The notes beneath the pieces are model-generated. The model was given only the letters and a program-made list of their open reading frames with translations, had not been told where the DNA came from and made no database searches. This document shows positions 26,300-35,441 of a stretch of DNA of 64,000 nt, piece by piece. A program made the position numbers and the translations under genes. The DNA lies in the NCBI GenBank assembly GCA_947367855.1, contig CANBFE010000019.1:9040-73039 (forward strand), given 5' to 3'. This DNA is from an uncultured Lachnospiraceae bacterium. Lineage in GTDB: Bacteria > Bacillota > Clostridia > Lachnospirales > Lachnospiraceae. How positions within the stretch are numbered: the stretch's first letter is position 1; each line of letters starts with the position of its first letter.

Positions 26300-27328
26300 A
26301 TGAAAAACAGATGGAGATACTGTGTGGCCGTATGTCTTCTGACGTCAGCCGTGCTGGCAGGATGCGGGGATGGAAGCGGAGAAGGCGCGGCGGACAGAAG
26401 TATTGAAGTATTGGAACCCGTGGATCTGACATCGGAGCCGGAAGAAACTCCGGATGTCCGGGAGTCGGAGTCTGCCCAGGAACCGGATGCAGGGGAAATG
26501 GTAGCAGTCGTTGGTATGGGCATAGGGGAAACGGAAATGGAGCCGGCAGTCCGGGAGGCAATGGAGACCCTGCTGCAGAACCTGGAGCTTCCGGAGTACC
26601 TTGGGGAAGCCATTCATATGGTGAGCAGCCCGGAATGGTTTGAGACCATGGCAAAAACCGTCTATGAAGGCTGCCGGAGCTACAGTCTGCAGAGATCGGG
26701 GCAGACGCTGCTGTCCGCGCAGGTGGGCTATGATGTGGAGGACAAGCCATACATCAATGTCTGCTATCAGAAGGACACGGGAGAGCTGCTGCTGCTGAAA
26801 CAGGCCAGGGGGGTTACCTGGCTGCTTCAGACCACAATTGCAGACGGAGCCTACAATGGAGCCTTTGAGAAATGGCAGATCAACAGCGAGACGGGATATA
26901 TTAAGAAGGAGACAGGAACTTACGCAAATGGTATTAAGGTAGGAGAATACACGAAATCCGAGTATACGGGAAGCGCCGGGGATGCATTTGATCTGTGGAC
27001 AAATCGGGAAAATTTTGAGTATAAGACCGAAGTTGTGACATATGACGAGCAGGGAGAGGTTGCGGCAACTCCCACACCGGAACCTACAACGAAGCCTACC
27101 CAGAAGCCCGCATCCACGCCAAAACCTACCCAGAAGCCTACTGAGGCACCTACCCAGAAGCCTGCAGAGAATCCGACGCAGGCTCCTCAGCCGGACCCCA
27201 CGCCTCAGCCTACTCCGCAACCCACCCCGGTACCAACACCGGAACCTACGCCGGAGCCTACCCCGGAGCCCACTCCGGTACCTTCCGAGGGGGATACGGA
27301 TATAGACTGGTCGCCTGATATTATGTAA
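26300..27328 (+). CDS. Lipoprotein with Pro/Thr-rich tail
   Basis: A 342-residue lipoprotein. The signal peptide carries the lipobox 'LAGC' with Cys22. Residues 70-250 form a globular domain I do not recognise ('[18 protein letters not shown]', '[14 protein letters not shown]', '[18 protein letters not shown]'-like segment). Residues 255-335 are repeats of 'PTPEPT', 'KPTQKP' and 'PTPQPT', the kind of rigid spacer used to cross the cell wall. The end is short and acidic. AGGAGG precedes ATG 26300. It lies 58 bases after the wall hydrolase and may be in the same transcript. Confidence 0.75.
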   Translation: MKNRWRYCVAVCLLTSAVLAGCGDGSGEGAADRSIEVLEPVDLTSEPEETPDVRESESAQEPDAGEMVAVVGMGIGETEMEPAVREAMETLLQNLELPEYLGEAIHMVSSPEWFETMAKTVYEGCRSYSLQRSGQTLLSAQVGYDVEDKPYINVCYQKDTGELLLLKQARGVTWLLQTTIADGAYNGAFEKWQINSETGYIKKETGTYANGIKVGEYTKSEYTGSAGDAFDLWTNRENFEYKTEVVTYDEQGEVAATPTPEPTTKPTQKPASTPKPTQKPTEAPTQKPAENPTQAPQPDPTPQPTPQPTPVPTPEPTPEPTPEPTPVPSEGDTDIDWSPDIM

Positions 27329-27337
27329 AGAAAAGAA

Positions 27338-27379
27338 ACAAGGGGCTGTACACCTGTTACTGGTGCGACAGCCCCTTGT
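27338..27379 (+). terminator. Candidate terminator after lipoprotein gene
   Basis: A perfect 12-bp stem (ACAAGGGGCTGT 27338-27349 with ACAGCCCCTTGT 27368-27379) encloses an 18-base loop. No strong T-run follows on the plus strand, so efficiency is uncertain. Confidence 0.6.
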
Positions 27380-27420
27380 ATAAATATTTGGAAAACTGCA
27401 GAGAATTGAATAGAAGGTTG

Positions 27421-27449
27421 TTGAAAATCAGGGCAGAGTATAGTAAGAT
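27421..27449 (+). promoter_or_regulatory. Candidate promoter for pseB
   Basis: TTGAAA (27421-27426), 17-base spacer, TAAGAT (27444-27449), 50 bases before the pseB ATG. The -10 lies in the 11-base word ATAGTAAGATA (27440-27450), which is also found at the blaI promoter. Confidence 0.55.
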
Positions 27450-27499
27450 AGTAAGGAAATGTTTTTTACACCGGAATTTTCTACAGAAAGGGAAACAAA

Positions 27500-28489
27500 A
27501 TGCTGAATAATAAATCGATTCTGATCACGGGCGGCACAGGAAGTTTTGGCAGAGCCTTTGCAAAATATGTTCTCGATCATTATGATCCAAAGAAGATTAT
27601 CATTTATTCCAGGGATGAATTCAAGCAGTTTAACATGCAGAACGAATTCAGGGAGTATGAATCCAAAATGCGCTTTTTCATCGGGGATGTAAGGGACGGG
27701 GAGAGGCTCCGCCGGGCCTTTGAGGGAGTGGATTATGTGATTCATGCGGCTGCCCTGAAGCAGGTGCCTGCCTGTGAGTATAATCCTGCAGAGGCTATTA
27801 AGACCAACATCAACGGCGCCCAGAATGTCATTGACGCTGCCCTGGATACAGGAGTGAAGAAGGTTGTGGCCCTGTCCACGGATAAGGCCGTGAACCCTGT
27901 GAATCTGTACGGGGGAACCAAGCTGGTGTCGGACAAGCTGTTTATCGCGGCCAATGCCTATGCGGGAAACAAAGACGTCTGTTTTGCAGTTGTGCGCTAC
28001 GGGAATGTGGCAGGAAGCAGGGGTTCGGTGATTCCCTTTTTCCAGAAGATTGTGGAAGACGGGGAAACGGAGCTGCCCATTACGGATTTTCGGATGACTC
28101 GGTTCTGGATCAGCCTCAGGGAGGGCGTGGAGCTTGTGGTCAAGGCGCTTGAGGAGGCCAGGGGAGGGGAGACCTTCATCTCAAAGCTTCCTTCTTTTAA
28201 GATCACGGATCTGGCGGAAGCCCTGCTGCCCGGATGCGGAATGAAGGAGGTAGGCATTCGGGTTGGAGAGAAACTTCATGAGGTCATGGTTACAGTGGAG
28301 GATTCCCCCAATACCTATGAATATGAGAAGCATTTCGTTGTATATCCCCAGATGGTATGGAGCGAAAGCCGCCGGGTGGCTCCCACCGGGAAAAAAGTCC
28401 CTGAAGGATTCTCCTACAGTTCCGGCAATAACACGGATTGGCTTGGCGTGGAGGATATCAGGCGGCGGCTGGAGGAAATGTCCCAATAA
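27500..28489 (+). CDS. pseB: UDP-GlcNAc 4,6-dehydratase (inverting) PseB
   Basis: First step of pseudaminic acid synthesis: turns UDP-GlcNAc into the 4-keto-6-deoxy-L-arabino form. The 329-residue SDR protein shows the NAD(P)-binding 'GGTGSFGRAF' (residues 11-20), the catalytic 'LSTDKAVNP' with Asp128/Lys129, and Tyr137/Lys141 of the Y-x3-K motif in 'NLYGGTK'. 'FRMTRFWIS' is also typical of PseB/FlaA1. It has its own promoter and is separated from the other pse genes by blaI and the gmd-glf-manC genes, which is unusual for this pathway. Confidence 0.93.
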   Translation: MLNNKSILITGGTGSFGRAFAKYVLDHYDPKKIIIYSRDEFKQFNMQNEFREYESKMRFFIGDVRDGERLRRAFEGVDYVIHAAALKQVPACEYNPAEAIKTNINGAQNVIDAALDTGVKKVVALSTDKAVNPVNLYGGTKLVSDKLFIAANAYAGNKDVCFAVVRYGNVAGSRGSVIPFFQKIVEDGETELPITDFRMTRFWISLREGVELVVKALEEARGGETFISKLPSFKITDLAEALLPGCGMKEVGIRVGEKLHEVMVTVEDSPNTYEYEKHFVVYPQMVWSESRRVAPTGKKVPEGFSYSSGNNTDWLGVEDIRRRLEEMSQ

Positions 28490-28519
28490 GGAATGCCATG
28501 CTTTTTCATGAAGAATCTT

Positions 28520-28548
28520 TTGACAGGGACGGAAAAGCATAGTAAGAT
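28520..28548 (+). promoter_or_regulatory. Sigma-A promoter for BlaI-family gene
   Basis: TTGACA (28520-28525), 17-base spacer, TAAGAT (28543-28548), the best promoter match in the window. The -10 lies in ATAGTAAGATA (28539-28549), shared with pseB. Confidence 0.8.
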
Positions 28549-28577
28549 AAGCTTGTGTGGAAGGAGGTGATAACAGA

Positions 28578-28949
28578 GTGAAAGTCAACCACAAAATAAC
28601 GGATTCAGAGCGGCTTGTCATGGAAGTGCTGTGGGAGCGCCAGGAGGCGGTTCAGACCAGGGAACTGTTGGAGCTTATGAAAGAAAAGGGAAAGAACTGG
28701 AAACGGCAGACATTGAATACCCTGCTGTTCCGTCTGGAGGAAAAGGCCATCGTAAGCAGAACCCGGGCCTATGTGAAATTTGCCATGTCCAGGGAGGATC
28801 TGCTGCAGGTGCAGACACAGGAGATTCTGGAAGAGGGCTACGGCGGAAAACCGGCCAATTTTCTTGCAGCGCTGGTGGGAAGTTCAAAGGTAACGAAAGA
28901 AGACGCGGACAGACTGGACGCTTTGCTGGAGGAAATCCGGAAGCGTTAA
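28578..28949 (+). CDS. BlaI/MecI/CopY family transcription regulator
   Basis: A 123-residue winged-helix repressor: 'ITDSERLVMEVLWERQEAV' start, recognition region around 'GKNWKRQTLNTLLFRLEEK' and the C-terminal dimer helices ending 'DALLEEIRKR'. GTG 28578 is the start, ten bases after AAGGAGGT; an upstream in-frame GTG (28557) lies before that site. Known BlaI proteins are inactivated by cleavage by a BlaR1/MecR1 sensor, but no such gene is adjacent. Shared promoter sequence with pseB suggests that it may act on itself and on pseB. Confidence 0.85.
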   Translation: MKVNHKITDSERLVMEVLWERQEAVQTRELLELMKEKGKNWKRQTLNTLLFRLEEKAIVSRTRAYVKFAMSREDLLQVQTQEILEEGYGGKPANFLAALVGSSKVTKEDADRLDALLEEIRKR

Positions 28950-29267
28950 CAGATTCTGGCGGCAGGGCGTCGGTGCTGGGAAAGACAAGGGGAATTCCTG
29001 ACCCAGTGCGCAGTAACTGAAAGGAGCGAGGAATTGTCGGCTTTTGTCGATGAAAATTTCTTTACAGGAAAAGACTAATGAAATATAATACATTACATAA
29101 AAGGGGAATCGAAATAGTGGCTTTGGCCTTGCCGAGCCACTAATTTCATGTCCAAATCTGTTTTTCTGCTTTTCGCGGCATCCCGCCGGAAATCTCTTTC
29201 ATTTACAGAACAATTACATAACAGCGGGGATAGATTTCACGGCTGATGCAAAGGATAGAATAGGGGA
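28950..29267. other. Intergenic gap with a hairpin and no gene
   Basis: About 320 bases without a supported gene. The only clear structure is the imperfect hairpin at 29111-29147. No small open frame here has a ribosome site, and the AT-rich right part leads into the gmd promoter. Confidence 0.6.
29111..29147 (+). terminator. Hairpin downstream of blaI
   Basis: GAAA plus TAGTGGCT (29111-29122) pairs with AGCCACTA and TTTC (29135-29147) with one bulged base; the loop can form a further GGC/GCC pairing. No long T-run follows. It may end blaI transcription or act as a regulatory hairpin. Confidence 0.45.
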
Positions 29268-29296
29268 TTGGAATATCCGGCAGAATCTGCTATAAT
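29268..29296 (+). promoter_or_regulatory. Sigma-A promoter for gmd operon
   Basis: TTGGAA (29268-29273), 17-base spacer, TATAAT (29291-29296), 35 bases before the gmd ATG. Confidence 0.75.
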
Positions 29297-29330
29297 GGAA
29301 AAAGTTTTAACAGGAAAGGATGTGGGATCA

Positions 29331-30389
29331 ATGAAGAAGGCTTTGATTACCGGCATTACAGGACAGGACGGTTCCTATCTGGCGGAATTTCTGTTGGAGA
29401 AGGGCTATGAGGTGCACGGCATCGTGAGAAGGGCATCCATGCCCAACACAAAGAGGATCGATCATCTGATTGGAAGAAATGCGGTTTCGCTTCATGACGG
29501 GGATCTGTCGGATTCCTCCTCCCTGGTGAATATTATCGGGCAGGTGCAGCCTGATGAGATATACAATCTGGCCGCGCAGTCCCATGTCCAGGTTTCCTTT
29601 GATGTGCCGGAGTATACCGGGGATGTGGACGCCATCGGCGTACTGCGGATTCTGGAGGCAGTGAGGATTCTGGGACTGGCCGGGAAGACCAGAATCTACC
29701 AGGCGTCCACATCGGAGCTCTTTGGGAAGGTGGAGGAGATTCCCCAGAGAGAGACTACGCCGTTTCATCCGTACAGCCCCTATGCGGTGGCAAAACTGTA
29801 CGGATTCTGGATTGTGAAGGAATACAGGGATGCCTATGGCATGTTTGCCGTAAACGGGATTTTGTTTAACCATGAATCCGAGCGCAGGGGGGAGAATTTT
29901 GTCACGCGCAAGATAACCCTGGCGGCAGGCCGCATTGCAGAGGGAATCCAGGACTGTCTGGAGCTGGGAAATCTTGAATCCCTGCGGGACTGGGGGTATG
30001 CCAGGGATTATGTGGAATGTATGTGGATGATGCTGCAGCATGATGTTCCGGAGGATTTTGTCATTGCCACAGGGGTGCAGCACACGGTGCGGGACTTTAC
30101 GGAGAGAGCCTTCAGGGCCAATGGCATGGAGATACGCTGGGAAGGAGCCGGGGTGGACGAGAAAGGGTATGACCGGGATACGGGCAGGCTGTTGGTGTGT
30201 GTGAATCCGGACTGGATTCGTCCCACGGATGTGGACAATCTCTGGGGAGATCCCACAAAGGCCCGGGAAGTCCTGGGATGGAATCCCCAGAAGACAAGCT
30301 ATGAGGAACTGGTGCGGCTGATGGCGGAACATGACCGGAGGCTGGCGGCAAAGGAAGCCCAGGTGAAACGGGCCCTGGGAGAAATGTGA
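29331..30389 (+). CDS. gmd: GDP-mannose 4,6-dehydratase
   Basis: Turns GDP-mannose into GDP-4-keto-6-deoxy-mannose, the branch point to GDP-fucose, rhamnose and perosamine. The 352-residue SDR enzyme has '[12 protein letters not shown]' (residues 8-19), '[10 protein letters not shown]' with Thr127, Tyr151/Lys155 in '[10 protein letters not shown]' and '[15 protein letters not shown]'. I chose ATG 29331, since a TTG at 29268 in the same frame is part of the promoter -35. No reductase or aminotransferase that would finish a GDP-6-deoxy sugar is evident nearby. It starts a long operon of sugar-nucleotide and transferase genes. Confidence 0.94.
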   Translation: MKKALITGITGQDGSYLAEFLLEKGYEVHGIVRRASMPNTKRIDHLIGRNAVSLHDGDLSDSSSLVNIIGQVQPDEIYNLAAQSHVQVSFDVPEYTGDVDAIGVLRILEAVRILGLAGKTRIYQASTSELFGKVEEIPQRETTPFHPYSPYAVAKLYGFWIVKEYRDAYGMFAVNGILFNHESERRGENFVTRKITLAAGRIAEGIQDCLELGNLESLRDWGYARDYVECMWMMLQHDVPEDFVIATGVQHTVRDFTERAFRANGMEIRWEGAGVDEKGYDRDTGRLLVCVNPDWIRPTDVDNLWGDPTKAREVLGWNPQKTSYEELVRLMAEHDRRLAAKEAQVKRALGEM

Positions 30390-30399
30390 GGAGTCAGGA

Positions 30400-31497
30400 A
30401 TGCAGTATGACTATTTGATTGTCGGCGCAGGACTTTTTGGCGCAGTGTTTGCCCGGGAGGCCAGGGAAAAGGGAAAAAAATGTCTGGTAGTGGAGAAGAG
30501 GGGACATATAGCCGGGAATATATACACGGAAGAGATCAGCGGAATTCAGGTGCATCGGTACGGCGCACATATTTTTCACACGTCGGACAGAAATGTATGG
30601 GAATACGTCAATCGGTTTGCGGAATTTAACAATTATATCAATTCCCCTGTGGCCAGGTACAGGGATGAACTGTATAACCTGCCTTTTAATATGAACACAT
30701 TCAGCAGGATGTGGGGGATTACCACGCCGGAGGAGGCAAAGGAGATTATCCGGAGGCAGATAGAGGATCTCCACATTACCAATCCCCGGAATCTGGAGGA
30801 GCAGGCGCTTTCTCTGGTTGGTAGGGATGTCTATGAGAAGCTGATCAAGGGATATACGGAGAAGCAGTGGGGACGGGAGTGCAGGGACCTTCCGGCTTTT
30901 ATCATCAGGAGACTTCCCCTGCGCTTTACCTATGACAACAATTATTTTAATGACAGATATCAGGGAATTCCCGTGGAGGGATATACGAAGATCGTGGAGA
31001 GGCTTCTGGAGGGCACCCAGGTGCGGCTGAACACGGATTATCTGGAGCACCGGGAGGAACTGGACAACCTGGCGGAAAAGGTGATTTATACGGGAATGAT
31101 TGATGCCTTTTACGACTATTCCCTGGGAGTGTTGGAATACCGTTCCCTACGGTTTGAGATGGAGGAGCTGGAGACGGAGAACTATCAGGGCAATGCGGTG
31201 GTGAATTACACGGAACGCCAGGTGCCCTATACCAGGATTATAGAGCACAAGCATTTTGTTTTCGGGAAGCAGCCCGGCACCATTCTTTCACGGGAATATC
31301 CATGTGAGTGGAAAAAGGGGGACGAGCCATACTATCCCGTGAACAATGAGAAAAACGACAGTCTCTACCAGGCCTACCGGGCCAGGGCGGAGAAGGAAGG
31401 CAAAGTGATTTTTGGAGGGAGACTGGGCAGCTACAAATATTACGACATGGATAAGGTGATCGGAGCTGCATTGGAGCTCTGCGGAAAGGAACTGTGA
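30400..31497 (+). CDS. glf: UDP-galactopyranose mutase
   Basis: Makes UDP-galactofuranose from UDP-galactopyranose. The 365-residue flavoprotein shows the FAD loop 'IVGAGLFGAVFAREA' (residues 7-21), 'VVEKRGHIAGNIYTE', 'GAHIFHTSD', and the typical 'KGYTEKQWGRE' and 'RYQGIPVEGYTKIVE' segments. It implies galactofuranose in the surface polymer. It lies ten bases after gmd and 16 before manC, so the three share a transcript. Confidence 0.94.
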   Translation: MQYDYLIVGAGLFGAVFAREAREKGKKCLVVEKRGHIAGNIYTEEISGIQVHRYGAHIFHTSDRNVWEYVNRFAEFNNYINSPVARYRDELYNLPFNMNTFSRMWGITTPEEAKEIIRRQIEDLHITNPRNLEEQALSLVGRDVYEKLIKGYTEKQWGRECRDLPAFIIRRLPLRFTYDNNYFNDRYQGIPVEGYTKIVERLLEGTQVRLNTDYLEHREELDNLAEKVIYTGMIDAFYDYSLGVLEYRSLRFEMEELETENYQGNAVVNYTERQVPYTRIIEHKHFVFGKQPGTILSREYPCEWKKGDEPYYPVNNEKNDSLYQAYRARAEKEGKVIFGGRLGSYKYYDMDKVIGAALELCGKEL

Positions 31498-31513
31498 GGG
31501 AAGGGAGCTGACC

Positions 31514-32836
31514 ATGAATATTATCTTGTTATCCGGCGGAAGCGGGCAGCGCCTGTGGCCTTTGTCCAATGATATCCGCTCCAAGCAGTTTATACGGATA
31601 CTGACCGGGGAAGAGGGGCAGGTGGAATCCATGCTCACCCGGGTGTACCGCCAGATTCTCTCTGCGGACAGGGAGGCAAAAGTGACCATAGCCACAAGCA
31701 AAAAGCAGGTGAGCGTTATCCGCAACCAGCTGGGGGACAGGGTGGATGTGTGTGTGGAACCATGCCGCAGGGATACCTTTCCCGCAATCTGCCTGGCTGC
31801 GGCCTATCTGCAGGAACGGCAGGGGGTAGGTGAGGAGGAAGGCGTGGTGGTGTGTCCGGTGGACCCCTATGTGGAGGATTCCTATTTTGAAGCCCTGAAG
31901 GAGCTCGGACGGATGGCGGAACAGGGAGAGGCCAATCTGTCGCTTCTGGGCATCGAACCTACCTATGCCAGCGAGAAATACGGCTACATCCTCCCTGTGT
32001 CCGGGGACCGGGTAAGCAGGGTGAATACCTTCCGGGAAAAGCCGGATGTGGCAGCAGCGGAAAAATACATTGCAGAGGGAGCACTCTGGAACGGAGGCGT
32101 GTTCGCATTCCGGTTGGGATATCTGTTGGAGAAGGCCCGGGAGATGCTTTCCTTCCGGGATTACGGGGATCTGTTTGCCCGCTATGAAAGCCTGCAGAAG
32201 ATCAGCTTTGACTATGCGGTGGCGGAAGGGGAGAAGGATATTCAGGTGCTGCGTTACGGGGGGCAGTGGAAGGATCTGGGGACCTGGAATACCTTTACGG
32301 AAGCCATGGCGGAGCCTGTGTTGGGGCGTGGGATTCTGAACGACACCTGCGCGAACACCCATGTGGTCAATGAGCTGAACATTCCCATTCTCTGCATGGG
32401 ATGCAGGGATATGGTGGTGGCAGCCAGCAGTGACGGCATACTGGTTTCGGACAAGGTGCAGAGCAGTTATATCAAACCCTATGTGGAGCGGATGGAACAG
32501 CAGATCATGTATGCGGAGAAGTCCTGGGGAAGCTTTACCGTGCTGGATGTGCAGGAAGACAGCCTGACCATCAAGATTGTGCTGCTTCCGGGGCACGGAC
32601 TGTACTATCACAGCCATGAGAACAGGGACGAGGTGTGGACCGTCATGAGCGGACGGGGCAGGGTGGTGCTGGACGGCGCGGAGAGGGCTGTTGGGCCGGG
32701 AGACGTGGTGTCCATGCCTGCAGGCTGTAAGCATACCGTTTTTGCCGATGCGGAACTGAAGATCATAGAGGTTCAGCTGGGGGAAAACATAACCGTGGAG
32801 GACAAGTGTAAATATCCCCTGGAAACGGGAAAATAG
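31514..32836 (+). CDS. manC: Mannose-1-phosphate guanylyltransferase / mannose-6-phosphate isomerase
   Basis: Supplies GDP-mannose for gmd. The N-terminal nucleotidyltransferase domain has 'LLSGGSGQRLWPLSND' (residues 5-20), 'CVEPCRRDTFPAICLAA', 'FREKPDV' and 'WNGGVFAFR'. The C-terminal cupin (about residues 335-435) has 'SWGSFTVLDV', 'HGLYYHSHENRDEVWTVMSG' and 'SMPAGCKHTVFA', with the histidine and glutamate metal ligands. The 440-residue length is a little short for the two-domain type. The phosphomannomutase that would feed it is not seen in the window. Confidence 0.92.
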   Translation: MNIILLSGGSGQRLWPLSNDIRSKQFIRILTGEEGQVESMLTRVYRQILSADREAKVTIATSKKQVSVIRNQLGDRVDVCVEPCRRDTFPAICLAAAYLQERQGVGEEEGVVVCPVDPYVEDSYFEALKELGRMAEQGEANLSLLGIEPTYASEKYGYILPVSGDRVSRVNTFREKPDVAAAEKYIAEGALWNGGVFAFRLGYLLEKAREMLSFRDYGDLFARYESLQKISFDYAVAEGEKDIQVLRYGGQWKDLGTWNTFTEAMAEPVLGRGILNDTCANTHVVNELNIPILCMGCRDMVVAASSDGILVSDKVQSSYIKPYVERMEQQIMYAEKSWGSFTVLDVQEDSLTIKIVLLPGHGLYYHSHENRDEVWTVMSGRGRVVLDGAERAVGPGDVVSMPAGCKHTVFADAELKIIEVQLGENITVEDKCKYPLETGK

Positions 32837-32861
32837 ACGGGGAAAAGAAGGAGGACAGGAT

Positions 32862-34055
32862 ATGGAGCAGTTGGCGGTTTTTGGCGGGAGCCCGGTGAGG
32901 TCCACTCCCATCAGCTACGGAAAACAGTATATCGACAGGGAGGACGTCCAGGCTGTGGTGGAAGCCCTTATGAGCGAGGAACTGACCTGCGGGCCCAGGG
33001 TTCCCGAACTGGAGAAGCGGCTCTGTGAGGTCACAGGGGCAAAGCATGCGGTGGCTGTGGCAAACGGAACGGCAGCCCTGCATATTGCCGCCATAGCGGC
33101 AGGCTTTCAGGAGGGGGACGAAGTCATTGTCAGTCCCATTACCTTTGCGGCATCCGCCAACTGCATTCTGTACTGCGGCACCCGACCTGTGTTTGCGGAC
33201 ATTGATCCAGACACCTGCAATCTGGATCCCCGGGCCGTGGAGAAGCTGATCACACCCCGGACAAAGGGGATTGTGGCGGTGGACTTTACGGGCCAGGCCG
33301 TGGAGCATGATGCCCTGAGGGAACTTTGCAGAAAGCATGATCTGATTCTCATAGAGGACGCAGCCCATGCAATCGGCACCCGCTACAGGGGGACCCCGGT
33401 GGGAAGCATTGCGGATATGACCTGTTTCAGCTTTCATCCTGTGAAGACTGTCACCGCCGGGGAGGGCGGCGCAGTCACCACCAATGACAGCGCCCTGTAC
33501 CGCAGACTGCTGCGGCTGCGCACCCACGGCATTACCCGCAGTCAGGAGGAGATGGTTCATCCCACGGACGCACGGTGGTACAATGAACAGGTGGAGCTGG
33601 GATTCAATTACAGGCTCACGGAAATCCAGGCTGCGCTGCTGACCAGCCAGTTGGAAAAGCTTCCCCTTTTTGCCGCCCGCAGAAAGGAAATTGTGGCGAA
33701 ATACGATAAGGCGTTTGCAGGGATGCCGCAGATAAAGATTCAGAAGGAGATACCGGAGTCGGATACTGTGAGGCATCTGTATGTTCTCCGTCTGAACACG
33801 GAGCTGCTTACCTGTGACAGAAGACAGTTTTTTGATGCGCTGTGGGAAGAGAATATTCATTCCCAGGTACATTATCTGCCGGTTTACCGACATTCCTATT
33901 ACGAAAAACTGGGTTATGAAAAGGGGCTGTGTCCCAATGCGGAGAAGTATTACGAGGAAGCCATGTCACTTCCCCTGTACTATACGCTTACGGATGATGA
34001 TGTGGAAGACGTGATACATGCGGTGAAGAAAATTGTAGTATATTTCCAAAGGTAA
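32862..34055 (+). CDS. pseC: UDP-4-amino-sugar transaminase PseC
   Basis: Second step of pseudaminic acid synthesis: PLP-dependent amination of the PseB product. The 397-residue DegT-type enzyme carries PseC words 'SYGKQYIDREDV', 'SPITFAASANCILYCG' and 'VFADIDPDTCNLDP', the PLP lysine Lys195 in 'CFSFHPVKTVTAGEGG' and 'RTHGITRSQEEM'. The alternative, GDP-perosamine synthase, is a related fold and would fit the nearby gmd, but the motifs are those of PseC. AAGGAGG precedes ATG 32862. Confidence 0.9.
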   Translation: MEQLAVFGGSPVRSTPISYGKQYIDREDVQAVVEALMSEELTCGPRVPELEKRLCEVTGAKHAVAVANGTAALHIAAIAAGFQEGDEVIVSPITFAASANCILYCGTRPVFADIDPDTCNLDPRAVEKLITPRTKGIVAVDFTGQAVEHDALRELCRKHDLILIEDAAHAIGTRYRGTPVGSIADMTCFSFHPVKTVTAGEGGAVTTNDSALYRRLLRLRTHGITRSQEEMVHPTDARWYNEQVELGFNYRLTEIQAALLTSQLEKLPLFAARRKEIVAKYDKAFAGMPQIKIQKEIPESDTVRHLYVLRLNTELLTCDRRQFFDALWEENIHSQVHYLPVYRHSYYEKLGYEKGLCPNAEKYYEEAMSLPLYYTLTDDDVEDVIHAVKKIVVYFQR

Positions 34056-34162
34056 TTTGTTGCCCGGGAAAGGTATCGGGGAGAAAAGGGAGGAACGGGA
34101 TCCGGAAAATGGAAGCAGGGAAAAAAGGCGCCGGAAATCACGGAAAGCGGAAGGAAGTTCAT

Positions 34163-35386
34163 ATGGAGCAGGCAGGAAGGCTGCAGGGAAACAGGAGGAT
34201 GGCAGATGCCCTGATTTTCCTCTTGTTGCTCACCGGAGTGTCGGCGGTCACTCTGCTTCTGTTTTACAGGCAGACCATGGGGGAGATCCCTTCGGATATG
34301 AAGGCCTATATTCTGGAGATGCAGGGACTGGACAGCGGCTACAGTTTTCCCTATCCGCTCTTCTTCAGGCTGGCTGCATTGCTGCATCTGGCTGCATCTC
34401 CGGAGATGGCTGTGGCTCTTGCCACCATGCTTCTCAACGGGCTGGCAATGGTGGTGACCAAACTGGCCCTGAACCGTCTGGTTCTGCCCCACTGGCAGGA
34501 CGGTCTGTGGGTCCGGGCGTTGGTCAGCCTGATGTCTGTCTCCCTGTTTTTCATTTCCATGCTGTATACCCCCAGGGGGATTTATCTGCCGGGAATCCAT
34601 TTCCGCTATCTGGGCGTGTTTACGCCCAATCCCTTTCACAATGCCACTTACATGGCAGCCAGGCCCTTTGCCATTCTGGCTTTTCTGTGGTATGTAAAAC
34701 TGCTGCCTGTGTATGAGCAGGGGATAAAGGAAACGACAAAGCGGGATTATGCCCTGTTCTCCCTTTTTCTGCTGTTGGCCACCATGACAAAGCCCAGCTT
34801 TACTTTGGTAATGGTGAGCACCTGCGGGATTCTGATGCTCTACCGTCTGATTCGGACAGGCTTCCGGGGTTTTGTGCCCGCCCTGCAGCTGGGGATGTGC
34901 TTTGTGCCCACTTTTCTGGCGCTGCTGTACCAGTATAAGGGAGTGTTCGTACCGGAGGGCGGCGAGGAAGGCGGCGTGGGCTTTGGCTTCGGGGAGGTAT
35001 GGAGCCGGTACTGCGGCCTGATTCCCCTGGCAGTGTGCCTTGCCCTGGGATTTCCCCTTGCCGTGTTGGTTTTAAACTATAGGGAGTGCAGGAAAAATAC
35101 GTTATTCCGTTTTTCCTGGATGCTTTACGCCGTGGGGTTCGGGGAGGCTTTTCTGATGTACGAGAAGGGATTCCGGAAGCAGGATTTCAATTTTTCCTGG
35201 GGATATATGTACGGTATCTTTTTCTGCCATTTGGCTGCGCTGGCTGTTTTGCTTCAGGTCACGGGAAGGGATTGGAAGAAGGGACGGAAGCTGCTTCTGG
35301 GGATTCAGTGGGCGGCCTGGCTGTGCCATGTGGTGTGCGGCATTCTGTATTTCCGGGACTATTTTTGCGGAAGCATGTACTATTAG
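34163..35386 (+). CDS. Polytopic membrane protein, GT-C-like
   Basis: A 407-residue protein with about ten helices. The first loop contains an Asp in 'MGEIPSDMKAYI', as in GT-C transferases, followed by 'FPYPLFFRLAALLHL' and 'TPNPFHNATYMAARPFAILAF'. No family is recognised with certainty. I chose ATG 34163, five bases after AAGGAAG, rather than ATG 34109. It lies between pseC and a polyprenyl-phosphate glycosyltransferase, which suggests that it transfers the lipid-linked sugar outside the membrane. That role is inferred from context. Confidence 0.65.
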   Translation: MEQAGRLQGNRRMADALIFLLLLTGVSAVTLLLFYRQTMGEIPSDMKAYILEMQGLDSGYSFPYPLFFRLAALLHLAASPEMAVALATMLLNGLAMVVTKLALNRLVLPHWQDGLWVRALVSLMSVSLFFISMLYTPRGIYLPGIHFRYLGVFTPNPFHNATYMAARPFAILAFLWYVKLLPVYEQGIKETTKRDYALFSLFLLLATMTKPSFTLVMVSTCGILMLYRLIRTGFRGFVPALQLGMCFVPTFLALLYQYKGVFVPEGGEEGGVGFGFGEVWSRYCGLIPLAVCLALGFPLAVLVLNYRECRKNTLFRFSWMLYAVGFGEAFLMYEKGFRKQDFNFSWGYMYGIFFCHLAALAVLLQVTGRDWKKGRKLLLGIQWAAWLCHVVCGILYFRDYFCGSMYY

Positions 35387-35441
35387 GAGGATGATTGGGA
35401 TCCGGGAAAAGAAGGAACGGATCGGGAAAGGATGAGGACCC

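Noticed and set aside
24274..26613. 779-residue antisense open frame
   Set aside because: It lies opposite the wall hydrolase and lipoprotein genes, whose domains and signal peptides are clear. No ribosome site or recognisable domain is seen; long antisense frames are common in this codon usage.
29268..29330. Upstream extension of gmd from TTG
   Set aside because: This stretch holds the promoter; Gmd proteins start near '[11 protein letters not shown]'.
31529..32911. 460-residue antisense open frame opposite manC
   Set aside because: manC has unmistakable motifs in the other direction; the antisense frame shows no domain and is His/Pro-rich, as expected of a shadow.
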